DNA from: Roseateles depolymerans
Lineage (GTDB): Bacteria; Pseudomonadota; Gammaproteobacteria; Burkholderiales; Burkholderiaceae_C
Assembly (NCBI RefSeq): GCF_003387155.1
Contig: NZ_QUMT01000003.1
Location: 62,001-126,000 of the forward strand
DNA length: 64,000 nt
Direction of reading: 5' to 3'
Shown here: positions 16,703 through 25,422 of the stretch, in pieces
Numbering within the stretch: position 1 is the stretch's first letter
How the letters are laid out: the number at the start of each line of letters is the position of its first letter
Made by a program: the position numbers and the translations under genes
Notes under the pieces: generated by a model
Database searches by the model: none
Told to the model about the DNA's origin: nothing
Seen by the model: the letters and a program-made list of their open reading frames with translations, nothing else

Positions 16703-17212
16703 ATGACAACTCCCCTTGCAGCGCAGGCGCGCGCCTTCGCGGTAGCGGCCCATGCAGACCAGATGTATGGACAGCATCCGTATGTTCATCACCTCGATGC
16801 GGTGGCGAGCATCGCGGAGCCGTTTGGCGAGACGGCGGTGGTGTCCGCGTATCTGCACGATACGGTGGAAGACACGGCGGCGACAAAGCAGCAGATTGAC
16901 GAGCTGTTCGGCACCTTGGTGGCGGAGTGCGTGGCGCTGTTGACCGATCAACCAGGCGCTGATCGCGCCGAACGTAAGCACAAGACCTACGCGAAGCTTG
17001 GCCAGGTCCAAGGGCAGCTTGAAGTGGCGCTGATCGTGAAAGCCGCTGATCGGCTGGCCAATGTGCGGGCGTGTGTGCAGGATCGGAATGAGCGCCTGTT
17101 AACGGTCTACCGCAATGAGCATGCGATGTTTCGGCAGGCGGCTTACCGGCCAGGTCTGTGCGATGCAATTTGGAATGAACTGGATGTCGCTATAGGGCAC
17201 ACTGCCCAGTAG
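16703..17212 (+). CDS. HD-domain phosphohydrolase, small alarmone hydrolase (MESH1/SpoT hydrolase-like)
   Basis: 169 residues, a stand-alone HD domain. The metal-binding pattern of the (p)ppGpp hydrolase family is present: His17 in AVAAHADQ, His in YVHHLDAV (about 28-30), the HD pair with the diagnostic ED pair in YLHDTVEDTAA (H52 D53, E56 D57), and a later Asp in VKAADRLANV. This layout is seen in the hydrolase half of SpoT/Rel and in MESH1-type small hydrolases that remove the 3' pyrophosphate of ppGpp. No synthetase domain is attached or adjacent. It is the first gene of a run of small unknown genes, possibly the edge of an island. A different nucleotide substrate is possible. Confidence 0.75.
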   Translation: MTTPLAAQARAFAVAAHADQMYGQHPYVHHLDAVASIAEPFGETAVVSAYLHDTVEDTAATKQQIDELFGTLVAECVALLTDQPGADRAERKHKTYAKLGQVQGQLEVALIVKAADRLANVRACVQDRNERLLTVYRNEHAMFRQAAYRPGLCDAIWNELDVAIGHTAQ

Positions 17213-17245
17213 CGCAGCTCCAGAAAATCTGGCCCATTCGTCGTC

Positions 17246-17497
17246 GTGAAAATCGTCAAGGCAGTCGGTGTGATTCTCGCGGTGGCCGCCGGGGCGTACC
17301 TGATCGGCGTCAACGCGTTGCGCCCCTGGAGTGGCGTCCGATTGGCACCAGCGTCGGAACTTGACCTTGGCATCGCAATCGTTCTGATGATTGCTGCGAC
17401 AGGCGTTTGCATCTGGCGGCTGGTCGAGGGCGCAGAACCTGGCAGCGAAATGGAGCGGTTCTTGGATGCGGCGGGTGGTCAGGACGATCTTGGTTGA
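17246..17497 (+). CDS. Small two-helix membrane protein, unknown
   Basis: 83 residues from a GTG at 17246. Two hydrophobic segments (about 4-24, VGVILAVAAGAYLIG; and 43-60, GIAIVLMIAATGVCIW) and a short acidic cytoplasmic tail. It lies 33 bases after the HD gene and 20 bases before the next gene, on the same strand, so the three may be one transcript. No homologue recognised; the GTG start and small size leave doubt that it is expressed. Confidence 0.5.
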   Translation: MKIVKAVGVILAVAAGAYLIGVNALRPWSGVRLAPASELDLGIAIVLMIAATGVCIWRLVEGAEPGSEMERFLDAAGGQDDLG

Positions 17498-17517
17498 TAG
17501 GATTTATAGGGAACGCG

Positions 17518-17985
17518 ATGGGAATCACCATTCACTACGCCGGTCGAGCCTTGTCGGAAGACAGCATTGCTGCTGCTTTCAAAGAAGGCATCGAGCTTGC
17601 ACATGAATTCGGTTGGGAGGCACGAGTCCCGCCAGCTGACGCAATGAGAGAAGAAGGCCTTGTGTTCTTTCCTCATGTGGACTGCGAGCCCGTCCACCTT
17701 CGGTTCACCAGAACCAGGCGCTTCTCCGAGTTCTGCAAGACCCAGTTCGCCGGGCCTTCCGTCCACCTTCAGGTGCTGGAATTCCTTGAACGCCTGTCTG
17801 GCCACTTCTCCAACCTCATCGTGTATGACGAGGCCGAAGACATTCTGGCGGAGGGAGAGGACATGTCGCTGGACGAAGCGTTCGACAAAGCGCTGGCGTT
17901 TATCAAGGACGGCCTGCTGGAGTATCCCGACGCTCAAATGAAAGTCAGGCTGCCGAGTGGTCGCATCGCAGACCTTATCGGGTGA
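17518..17985 (+). CDS. Hypothetical protein
   Basis: 155 residues from the ATG at 17518, with AGGGA a few bases upstream; the frame upstream of it overlaps the previous gene and was excluded. The protein is soluble and mixed alpha/beta (MGITIHYAGRALSEDSIAAA, VHLRFTRTRRFSEFCKTQFA), with an acidic helix near the C-terminus. There are no membrane segments and no motif I recognise. Its place behind two small genes, and ahead of another unknown on the other strand, is typical of accessory regions. Confidence 0.6.
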   Translation: MGITIHYAGRALSEDSIAAAFKEGIELAHEFGWEARVPPADAMREEGLVFFPHVDCEPVHLRFTRTRRFSEFCKTQFAGPSVHLQVLEFLERLSGHFSNLIVYDEAEDILAEGEDMSLDEAFDKALAFIKDGLLEYPDAQMKVRLPSGRIADLIG

Positions 17986-18095
17986 AACCGGGCCAGGCCT
18001 TCGATAGGACGCCGCACGGTGAGCCAGCCGCGCGTGAGCTTCAGCGGTCCGCGACTCTTCGGTCACGTCCCCAATCCTTCGACCGGCTTGGCGAT

Positions 18096-18698
18096 TCAGA
18101 GCAGTGCTAACAATGGAGCGTCGAGGCAATGATCGGGGAAGAAGTTTTGGAAGTATGAAACGTCTTCCCCACGGTCCGCCTTATCGAACATGTCGCTGAT
18201 TGGCCCCCAGTAGTAGCGCTTGGACAGCTCGTCGATCTCGCGTTGCCGGTCCTCTGGAAAAGCATCGACGTCGATTTCGCTCAACCCGTCCGCTGTGAAC
18301 TGATAGACCCGCCAGAGCGTGTCGTACATGAAGTTCGGTGCGCTTGGCGAGAATGCAATGTAGTCCACGCCGCCACGGTCCCGGTATCCAGCGATCTTTG
18401 TGAATGCAACGAAGGAGGGAAAGCCTTCCATGGTCTCCGGGTCGCGCACCTCAAGTTGGTAGAGGTAGAACAAGGTTTCTGTGGCGGCGTCGTAGCGGAT
18501 GACGAGCTTGTTGAGCGGGTTGTGATAGTAGTCCGTCGATGGATCTACGAAGCCGCCATGGCTCTCCTGCTGCAAACCCGGCTTCTTGCCGAGGATGCAG
18601 CGGACATCGTCGATTAACTTGTCACCCCAGTCTCGGTAGTACTCGTCGAGACGTTGCTTGCTGATCTTGACTGAGGCGTAGATGCCGACTGGTTCCAT
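18096..18698 (-). CDS. Hypothetical protein, soluble, acidic
   Basis: 200 residues from the ATG at 18698. Rich in Asp, Tyr and Phe (YYRDWGDKLIDDVRCILG, RYYWGPISDMFDKADRGEDV) with no signal peptide, membrane segment or known motif. Such acidic, aromatic-rich single-domain proteins in accessory regions are often immunity proteins to contact-dependent or T6SS toxins, but no toxin gene is next to it, so this is only a suggestion. Confidence 0.6.
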   Translation of the reverse strand: MEPVGIYASVKISKQRLDEYYRDWGDKLIDDVRCILGKKPGLQQESHGGFVDPSTDYYHNPLNKLVIRYDAATETLFYLYQLEVRDPETMEGFPSFVAFTKIAGYRDRGGVDYIAFSPSAPNFMYDTLWRVYQFTADGLSEIDVDAFPEDRQREIDELSKRYYWGPISDMFDKADRGEDVSYFQNFFPDHCLDAPLLALL

Positions 18699-18756
18699 GG
18701 GTGCTCCTGGAGGTGTTGGCCAGAGTATCCGTCCGCGGCGAGTTGCGGGGGCGAGA

Positions 18757-18987
18757 TCAATCGGAGGTCTCGTACTTGGCTTTCAGGTCCAGATAGGCCT
18801 TCTTGCAGTGCTCGAAGTATTCGCGCTCGTCGTGCTCGCGCTGCCTCGCCTCATGGCCTGACTCAGCGGGATCCGCTGTGGGGGCGTCGAGCACCTCAAC
18901 GAGGATGCGGTCGCCAACGCGCAGCTCACGGTGGCTGAACCGCCCCGGCTTTCTAGGAGGCTCAACACTCTGAGAGGATTGAGCCAT
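18757..18987 (-). CDS. Short hypothetical protein, possibly altered at its 5' end by an IS element
   Basis: 76 residues from the ATG at 18987. The middle ([20 protein letters not shown]) looks like a short beta barrel segment, followed by a charged helix ([20 protein letters not shown]). The start codon sits only two bases from where the decayed IS3-family frame begins on the other strand, so the native 5' end may have been replaced when the element inserted. In-frame codons upstream are from IS DNA. No function recognised. Confidence 0.45.
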   Translation of the reverse strand: MAQSSQSVEPPRKPGRFSHRELRVGDRILVEVLDAPTADPAESGHEARQREHDEREYFEHCKKAYLDLKAKYETSD

Positions 18988-19506
18988 TAGCAAATCGAAC
19001 AAGTTCTCGCCCGAGGTGCGTGAGCGCGCGGTGAGGATGATGCAGCAGCACCGAGGGGAGTACCCGTCTCTGGCGGGGGCCGTCGAGTCCATCGCACCCA
19101 AGAACGGCTTTGTACCGCAGACGCTGAACGAATGGGCAAGCGCGCTGAGGTGGAAGCTGGCGTACGTGAGGGCGTGACGACCAGCAAGGCTCAGCGCGTA
19201 AAGGACCTTGAACGCGAGGTGCGGGGGCTGCGCAAGGCCAACCAGATCTCGAAGCTGGCCAGCGCGTTTTTCGCCCAGGTGGAGCTCGACCGCCGCATCA
19301 AGTCTCGAAGGCCTTTGTCAACCAGCATCGCTGTATTGCTGTGCCGATGGTTCCACGTGCCGCGGCGCAGCGTGTACCACCGCCCCGTCAAGGCCGCGCC
19401 GACGCTGCAGGCGCGCTTCGTCGCCCCGATCAAAGCCATGATTGAGGCGAACCCGTCCGTCGGGTACAGGAGGGTGGCGCACCTGCTGGTCAATACAGGT
19501 CGGTGA
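18986..19506 (+). pseudogene. Decayed IS3-family element (fused remnants of orfA and orfB)
   Basis: The frame from 18986 reads [20 protein letters not shown], then [15 protein letters not shown], the helix-turn-helix start of IS3-family OrfA, but the expected ATG is ATT and the frame ends at a TGA at 19175-19177. In another frame (19132-19506) the OrfA leucine-zipper part continues ([29 protein letters not shown]) and runs into OrfB ([36 protein letters not shown]), then stops abruptly; the integrase core with DDE is missing. So there is at least one frameshift and a 3' truncation at about 19486-19500. It marks old mobile activity at the left side of the methyltransferase operon. Confidence 0.85.
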
Positions 19507-19604
19507 AAGACCGTCTGCAATCGTCGACCTCGCAATGGCGCAGAAATTGCGATTCAGTTGGTTCAACCGCAATCTAGTCGTCGACGGCATCCTGGTCGTC
19601 CATG

Positions 19605-19623
19605 TATAAATCGCGTGTACACG
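19605..19623 (+). promoter_or_regulatory. Possible promoter -10 and palindrome ahead of the methyltransferase operon
   Basis: TATAAA at 19605-19610 preceded by TG, followed by the perfect 10-base palindrome CGTGTACACG at 19614-19623. The palindrome would overlap the transcription start and could be an operator; many restriction-type operons carry such controls. No good -35 box at 17 bases was found, so this is weak. The rest of 19507-19695 shows nothing else. Confidence 0.3.
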
Positions 19624-19695
19624 AGAGCCTCAGCAACTGCGCCTTAGAAGGGCAAAGCCGTCGAGTTGAGGCGGACCACTACAAGCGAAAACGAG

Positions 19696-20943
19696 ATGAC
19701 CGGAAAAAGTCGGCGACCAGGGAGCGCCAAAAGAGCTAGCGATGCGGCAGACACTAGGCCTAAGTCGAAAGGCATGGCGGTCGAGGAGGCAGAGCCTCTT
19801 ATGGGCCGGGGTGGCCCTGAAAAGCGAGCGGGAAGTATGAAGCGCTCGGCTAATTCCGCCGCGGCCAAAACGACCGAGCGCTCTGCGCCCGGTACTGAGC
19901 CGGCCGAGGCACGCGCTAAGAAGGTCAAACCGACGCATTCGACGGTTGGGAAGAAGGACGTCGCTCTTCCGCAGAGGCCGAAACCCCAGTACGAAGCTAG
20001 TGGCGGAGCCTATTATTTTGGCGACTCGCTCGAGTTGCTCAGTAGCGATTCGTTCGCTGCCCTAAAGGGAAAGGTTCAGCTAGTCGTCACTTCCCCTCCG
20101 TACCCACTAAACGAGAAGAAGAGCTACGGCAACTTGACGGGAGCTAAGTACCTCGCTTGGATTGAGTCACTCGCTCCCGTGCTCTCGGAACTCTTGGCGG
20201 ATGACGGATCCATCGTCATCGAGCTTGGAAACAGCTGGGAGAAGGACCGACCTGTCCAAAGCTTGTTGTCTATGGAGGCGCTACTGGCGTTCACCAAGGC
20301 GAAGGGGGCAAACCTTCGCCTGATTCAGCAATTCGTTTGCTACAACCCATCACGTCTTCCATCGCCAGCGCAATGGGTAACCGTGAATCCTCTCCGTACT
20401 GTAGACAGCTTCACGCACGTATGGTGGCTTGCGAAATCGGACTATCCAAAAGCAGATAACAGTAAGGTGCTTCGGCCATATAGCCCTTCAATGAAAGCCC
20501 TGTTAAAACGGGGCTCATACAACGCCGGGCTCCGTCCATCTGAGCATCGAATTAGTACTGGAAGCTTCCTGAAAGACCGTGGCGGCTCGATTTCGCATAA
20601 CTTGTTTGAACTCGAGCAAATGCAAGAGGGGCGTGAACCACGCCTACCAAACGCGTTTTCTTTATCTAATAGCGCCTCAGCAGATTTTTTCCACAGGGCA
20701 TGCAAGGAAAAGGGAATTACACCCCACCCCGCGCGAATGCCGTTGGGCTTGGCCTCATTCTTTATTGAGTTTTTAACAGATGAAGGCGACTTAGTCCTCG
20801 ATCCATTTGGGGGAAGTAACACAACCGGATTCGCAGCTGCAATGGCGGGGCGGCAATGGATTGCAGTTGACGCATCGAAGCAATATGTAGAACAGTCAAA
20901 GCTGAGGTTTGAAGACCCAACGCTTAAGGGAGGGAAAAAATGA
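19696..20943 (+). CDS. DNA methyltransferase, beta-class, probably N4-cytosine specific
   Basis: 415 residues from the ATG at 19696 (a TTG at 19666 would add ten). Residues 1-100 are a basic Ala/Lys/Arg/Ser-rich low-complexity region without structure. The catalytic motif TSPPY (132-136) comes before the AdoMet-binding motif DPFGGSNTTG (369-378), an order of the beta class. S-P-P-Y rather than D-P-P-Y points to N4-cytosine, though some adenine enzymes have it. Between the two lies the target-recognition region. The HerA gene starts at its stop (ATGA), and NurA follows the same way, so this methylase is built into a three-gene unit: it likely marks self DNA for the HerA-NurA machine (inference). 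GC falls within this gene from the N-terminal part onward. Confidence 0.88.
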   Translation: MTGKSRRPGSAKRASDAADTRPKSKGMAVEEAEPLMGRGGPEKRAGSMKRSANSAAAKTTERSAPGTEPAEARAKKVKPTHSTVGKKDVALPQRPKPQYEASGGAYYFGDSLELLSSDSFAALKGKVQLVVTSPPYPLNEKKSYGNLTGAKYLAWIESLAPVLSELLADDGSIVIELGNSWEKDRPVQSLLSMEALLAFTKAKGANLRLIQQFVCYNPSRLPSPAQWVTVNPLRTVDSFTHVWWLAKSDYPKADNSKVLRPYSPSMKALLKRGSYNAGLRPSEHRISTGSFLKDRGGSISHNLFELEQMQEGREPRLPNAFSLSNSASADFFHRACKEKGITPHPARMPLGLASFFIEFLTDEGDLVLDPFGGSNTTGFAAAMAGRQWIAVDASKQYVEQSKLRFEDPTLKGGKK

Positions 20944-22967
20944 GTATTACCGACAATATTACAAAGGTAGATTTTTTCAAGCGGGAAGAATTGGCAGGGA
21001 AGTGGACTTGGGCGACCGGAGCATTTGTCGGCCGCCCGTTCAAGATCTCATATTCCGACGCATCAGTGCTTGTTGCTGATTCCTGGAAGGAACGTGCCCA
21101 AGGAATTCCACAGGGCTGCTTTCTACTTGCGTATTACGACTGCGACCCCGACAAAAAACATCTGCATGAAGCGGTTTTGTTGCGAGTAATTGAGCCGGCT
21201 GCACTTCCGACTGATCCAGATGTTGTCAGTTCCATGGTTGAATATTATAAAGACACAATCAGGACCGGCTCTGATAAACAAAGTCAACTAGACCAGTATT
21301 CCCGGTATGAATTTGGCTTTAGTGGGGTTCGATGCTCAATTCTCGGATGCTTCTATCTCTCAGAGGATGGTAAGTTGCAGTTCGGCGCCGACCTTGAAAA
21401 TTTCTACAGCGCTCATAACTATTCCGTTATTAAGCCAAACGACACATTACTAACCACTATTGTTAATTACAGGGATAAGGGACTACCCGGTGGGGATGGC
21501 GACATCCGAATCGGTAAAGTACGATACAGCTCAAGCAGGCGATTTCCCAAAGCAAACCCCGACGTTCCACTTTATGTGAAGGCGAAAGATTTCGCGGGGA
21601 AGCGAACCGCTCTGTTCGGAATGACCCGTACCGGCAAGTCAAATAGCATCAAGAAGGTAATCCAAGCTAATGAGGCCATGAGCGCATTAGCGAAGATGGA
21701 CTTGGCATCTTCAAAGGAAAGTGCCGAGGAGGCACTCGAACCGTTCAATGGAGACGCACCAAAATACCCCATCGGTCAAATAATATTTGACATGAATGGC
21801 GAGTATGCGAATAAGAACCTTCAGGACGAAGGAACGGCAATCTTTGAAATTTACAAGAACAAAACGGACCGTTACTCAATCGTTGAGAAGCCCGGCTTTA
21901 GGGTTATGAAGGTCAATTTCTACCGTGAAGTTGAGTCGGGCCTGGAGTTGATGAAGTCTTACCCGAGCGTCGCCGAAGACAACGCGAAGTTCATGGTTAA
22001 CTTCAGAACAGTCTTCTTAGAAAAGCCGGACGACTACGCGAGCAATCCTTCAGCAAAGACCAGATACGACAGGCGAGTGGCTGTCTATCATTGCATTCTC
22101 CACCGCGCAAAGTTTGCCGCTCCACCAAATTTCACCTTGCAATGGTCTGCCTCTGAAGATGTCCGTAAAGAGGTAAATTCCGCAGTGGACCCAACCAAAC
22201 CGCTCAGTCTCGAGGAAGCATGCGCTTGGTGGGAGAAGTTTTGGGAGGTATATAAGGATTCTGCCTTCGGAGCTGCATATAAAAAGAAAAATGGCCGTGA
22301 ATGGGTGGACGACGATTTGGTAGCACTTTTAGTTATGCTTACCCGCGCCCGAGAGTCTGGCGGTCGGGCGGATTGCAATGGATATCGCAACCTTCGAGTG
22401 GTTGCAACACAGCACACTCCGACCACCAATAGTGCATTCGAACAGGACATTCTCGATTCTTTGCGTGCCGGGCGTATTGTGATTGCTGACCTCTCAAGTG
22501 GAGATGAAGCTCTCCAGCGCATGTACTCGGAGCGCATCACCTGGAAAATCTTCCGTGATGCGATGAGGCGTTTCACGTCTGCACAGCCTAACAACTTCAT
22601 CCAATTTTATTTTGAAGAGGCGCATAATCTCTTTCCCAAGAAGGAGGATAAAGATCTAAGCCAGGTATATAACCGCCTAGCCAAAGAGGGCGCGAAACTA
22701 CACCTTGGCTTGGTTTATGCCACGCAAGAGGTAAGTTCTATTAGCGGCAACATTTTGAAGGCGACGCAGAATTGGTTTATCTCGCACCTGAACAATGAAG
22801 ACGAGATCCGCGAGCTTCGGAAATATTACGACTTTAGCGATTTTAGCGACAGCCTTGTTCGATTCAGTCAAGATACCGATAAGGGTTTTGTTCGAATAAA
22901 GACATACTCCAATGCCTTCGTCGTTCCCGTACAGGTGGATAAATTCTCGACCACCGACAAAGTATGA
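20940..22967 (+). CDS. HerA-like ATPase (FtsK-HerA superfamily, DUF87)
   Basis: 675 residues; starts by ATGA overlap with the methylase. An N-terminal HerA-like beta-barrel (about 1-210) precedes the ATPase: Walker A GMTRTGKSN (227-235), the HerA-specific IIFDMNGEY (281-289), and the Walker B region FYFEEAHNLFP (about 555-565). After it comes YATQEVSSISGNILKATQNW and SHLNNEDEIRELRKYY, the sensor and arginine-finger area typical of HerA. Family knowledge: HerA forms a hexameric DNA pump and works with NurA nuclease in archaeal end resection; in bacteria HerA is often paired with defence effectors (SIR2, DUF4297). The insert between Walker A and B carries acidic helices. Codon use is far more A/T-rich than the flanks, a sign of transfer. 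Confidence 0.88.
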   Translation: MSITDNITKVDFFKREELAGKWTWATGAFVGRPFKISYSDASVLVADSWKERAQGIPQGCFLLAYYDCDPDKKHLHEAVLLRVIEPAALPTDPDVVSSMVEYYKDTIRTGSDKQSQLDQYSRYEFGFSGVRCSILGCFYLSEDGKLQFGADLENFYSAHNYSVIKPNDTLLTTIVNYRDKGLPGGDGDIRIGKVRYSSSRRFPKANPDVPLYVKAKDFAGKRTALFGMTRTGKSNSIKKVIQANEAMSALAKMDLASSKESAEEALEPFNGDAPKYPIGQIIFDMNGEYANKNLQDEGTAIFEIYKNKTDRYSIVEKPGFRVMKVNFYREVESGLELMKSYPSVAEDNAKFMVNFRTVFLEKPDDYASNPSAKTRYDRRVAVYHCILHRAKFAAPPNFTLQWSASEDVRKEVNSAVDPTKPLSLEEACAWWEKFWEVYKDSAFGAAYKKKNGREWVDDDLVALLVMLTRARESGGRADCNGYRNLRVVATQHTPTTNSAFEQDILDSLRAGRIVIADLSSGDEALQRMYSERITWKIFRDAMRRFTSAQPNNFIQFYFEEAHNLFPKKEDKDLSQVYNRLAKEGAKLHLGLVYATQEVSSISGNILKATQNWFISHLNNEDEIRELRKYYDFSDFSDSLVRFSQDTDKGFVRIKTYSNAFVVPVQVDKFSTTDKV

Positions 22968-24301
22968 GCTATTCAACCAAAGGCCCCAAACCATTTGAGA
23001 GGGCAAGCAAGTCTTCTCATCACCACGTTATTAATGACCCTGAAGTTTTACGGGCGCTAACCTCCCTGCATGTCCCGCCGCGACAAGAAGCGGGGCAGAT
23101 TGGGAGCCTTACGATTCCATTTGTCCCAACACAATCTGAAATTGAGCACGTTGTGGCTATTGATGGAGGCTATACCCACGTTCCGATACGTGACGGCTAC
23201 CCATCCGCAGCAATTCACTTCTTTCAGTTTGGTGCGCTCCACTTTAAAACGGAAGACCTTTTTCGCCTGGAGCGGTTCGATCATGTTTCACCTGAGGACA
23301 TGCAAAGGCTAAAGAATATGTCCCGGCTCAAGCTAGCTCTTGCAACTTCAGGCGCAAGGCGTAGTGATTGCACCTCGTTGGAGGAGTCGGTCCGTCGCAC
23401 GCTGTACGAATTTCTCTGCATGCAGCAGCTAGAGGAAGACAGCAGCTTGATGGACACCTTGGCGTGGTTTGTATTTCGCCGGTATCAGTCGTCCAGGTCA
23501 TCTCGGCACACAAACTGGGAGTTGGGCAACAATCCATATGGCGGAGGAAAGGTAATGCTTAATGAGGGGAACATGACAAAGGAATTTACCTTCGCATGCC
23601 CCATCACCTCGAAAACAATTTTCCTTACAGACGTATTTCGACTGCATGAGTTAATTGAGGAAGACGTGGGTGCGGCAGGCGTAGCTGGTTATGTCGCAGG
23701 CATCGTTGAGCACCTGATCCTCTTGCACATCATTCGGAACCTTTTAAGAAAAGATAGGGCAGCCCTCAAGCAGGTTTTGTTCATTATGGACAGGCCAACC
23801 GGATGGTTCGGTGTCACTGCGACCGTACATACACTGATGCTTGAACTTTCGGAATGGTTATTTGATAACCATGCGTTTTATCTTGCCGGGCTCGAGAAGA
23901 GCGGGGCCTTTGTTGAACATGCCACGCTAATTCGTGAGCACATGACTGCTGGGTCCGTGCTGGTGCTCAACGACTCATACATATACAAGTTCATCTCGCC
24001 TGGGGAGGAAGATGCTAGACGCCCTTACGCTAGCTCCTCATACTATGGGCACAAAGTAATATTCAAGTCGAGACTGGGCCAAATGTACGTCGTTTCGCTG
24101 CCAGTTAAGGAGCTGCTAAAGACTCCTCAACCATCGGACATTCCCAATTTGATGGATGTTCTTACCCATATCGAGCAGCTCCACTGTGACATGTATGAGA
24201 ACGCCCTCTTGCCGGTAGCTCTTGCCAACAAGCTAGTGAGCTTGTCGGCACATCCAAGTTCGCAAATCCTTAAGGCCTTCGCGAAATCGTCAGTCGCGTG
24301 A
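22964..24301 (+). CDS. NurA-domain nuclease
   Basis: 445 residues, starting by ATGA overlap with HerA. NurA features: VVAIDGGYTHVP (63-74), in which D67 matches the first metal-binding Asp; FIMDRPTGWFG (273-283), equal to the DGPLAFFG stretch of bacterial NurA; GLEKSGAFVEHA (309-320) with the conserved Lys; and a C-terminal IFKSRLGQMYVVSLP strand. An insertion from about 100 to 205 separates the first Asp from the rest. NurA is a 5'-3' exonuclease/endonuclease that resects DNA ends inside the HerA ring. Together with the HerA gene this makes a complete nuclease-translocase pair. Not every NurA catalytic residue can be assigned by eye. A protective role by the methylase is inferred from gene order only. 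Confidence 0.8.
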   Translation: MSYSTKGPKPFERASKSSHHHVINDPEVLRALTSLHVPPRQEAGQIGSLTIPFVPTQSEIEHVVAIDGGYTHVPIRDGYPSAAIHFFQFGALHFKTEDLFRLERFDHVSPEDMQRLKNMSRLKLALATSGARRSDCTSLEESVRRTLYEFLCMQQLEEDSSLMDTLAWFVFRRYQSSRSSRHTNWELGNNPYGGGKVMLNEGNMTKEFTFACPITSKTIFLTDVFRLHELIEEDVGAAGVAGYVAGIVEHLILLHIIRNLLRKDRAALKQVLFIMDRPTGWFGVTATVHTLMLELSEWLFDNHAFYLAGLEKSGAFVEHATLIREHMTAGSVLVLNDSYIYKFISPGEEDARRPYASSSYYGHKVIFKSRLGQMYVVSLPVKELLKTPQPSDIPNLMDVLTHIEQLHCDMYENALLPVALANKLVSLSAHPSSQILKAFAKSSVA

Positions 24302-24423
24302 TGTGTTACTCGGATTTTGCATGTGGCGGATCATGATGCGGATGCCATGAGCTGGGTTTCTGTCACCTTCTTGACCAGTCAGAAGGCGGAGCTTACAGCT
24401 GCACCTTCCTCAGCAAGGCATTC

Positions 24424-25422
24424 TTAGGCAACTTCATCAGCAGACTGGTCGGGCTGTTTAACCTTAAACTTCAATAGTCTTGCGGATAGCTGCGCTTTAT
24501 CAGCCGTTTTTACCTCCAATGTGGCGGAGACAATTTGACCATCAGCCATGCACCGAAAGAGTTGCCGCACCTTAGCGTCCGTGACTTGAGGTCTTCTGAA
24601 GGTCGCAGTCACAGCCATTGCAGCCGTTTCAAGCTTAATACGATAAGCACCCTGCGCCTTATCGATTCCCAGAACCTTGAAATCCTTTGTAATTTCTTCG
24701 ACGCCGACTACTCTTCTCTTGCGGCGCTCAGACAGGATTTCAAGATCGTCTCCAGAAAGGTCAATCCCTGCGACGGTCATCCGATCGGCATTTGCGGATG
24801 CCGAAGCAAACTTCCAGAATGCATGACGCGCATCAGGTAGTGCTTGATGGATTTGCGGGTGGGTCTTCGCTACCTTCTTCAGAGACTGTTCATACAAATC
24901 AAATTGTTCTTTCTCTCTACTAGACAAGCCGAGGTTGAGCAGGCGAGCTCGCTCGTCTACATCGAGCTGCTTAGCTCGATGCTCGTAGTGCTTTAGGATT
25001 ACAGGTCGAGCAACGAACGCCAGTCCCAAAATAAGTCCCACAGCGAGCGATGCTGCGGGGTGTGTCGAAATCGTTGAAGATAACGCTTGCACGAGGGGTG
25101 AGAGGTCCGTTTCCAGCAAGGAGGAGCCTTGCTTCACCTGTGTATTGAAATCAAGCTGCTCTTCTTCGTCTTGATGCAGTCGCCTCATATCGTAAGCACC
25201 ATGCGAAATCATCGCATAGGTTCGGCCAATCGTCTTTTTGAAATCGACTAAGGCAGCCATTTGGCTAGAATTGAGTGACGAATGGTATTCATCACCCTCA
25301 ACTGCGATTTGAAGCTTCGGCCAGCCTTCGAATTCCACCTCGGGCATTTGGTCTGTTTCTACCCAGTTTTTGAGCAGACGCCATGCCCTTTCCTCAGAAT
25401 TGACCACGAAACTCTTGGCCAT
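24424..25422 (-). CDS. Hypothetical membrane-anchored protein
   Basis: 332 residues, convergent with the NurA gene. One clear transmembrane segment lies in the middle (ASLAVGLILGLAFVARPVI, about 124-142), preceded by a soluble N-terminal part (SEERAWRLLKNWVETDQMPE at the start) and followed by a basic helix and a long alpha/beta C-terminal domain (about 150-330). No catalytic motif was recognised. Codon use resembles the methylase-HerA-NurA genes more than the flanks, so it probably arrived with them. It could be an independent defence gene or a membrane partner; the opposite orientation argues against being in the same operon. The 24302-24423 gap shows no clear terminator. Confidence 0.6.
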   Translation of the reverse strand: MAKSFVVNSEERAWRLLKNWVETDQMPEVEFEGWPKLQIAVEGDEYHSSLNSSQMAALVDFKKTIGRTYAMISHGAYDMRRLHQDEEEQLDFNTQVKQGSSLLETDLSPLVQALSSTISTHPAASLAVGLILGLAFVARPVILKHYEHRAKQLDVDERARLLNLGLSSREKEQFDLYEQSLKKVAKTHPQIHQALPDARHAFWKFASASANADRMTVAGIDLSGDDLEILSERRKRRVVGVEEITKDFKVLGIDKAQGAYRIKLETAAMAVTATFRRPQVTDAKVRQLFRCMADGQIVSATLEVKTADKAQLSARLLKFKVKQPDQSADEVA

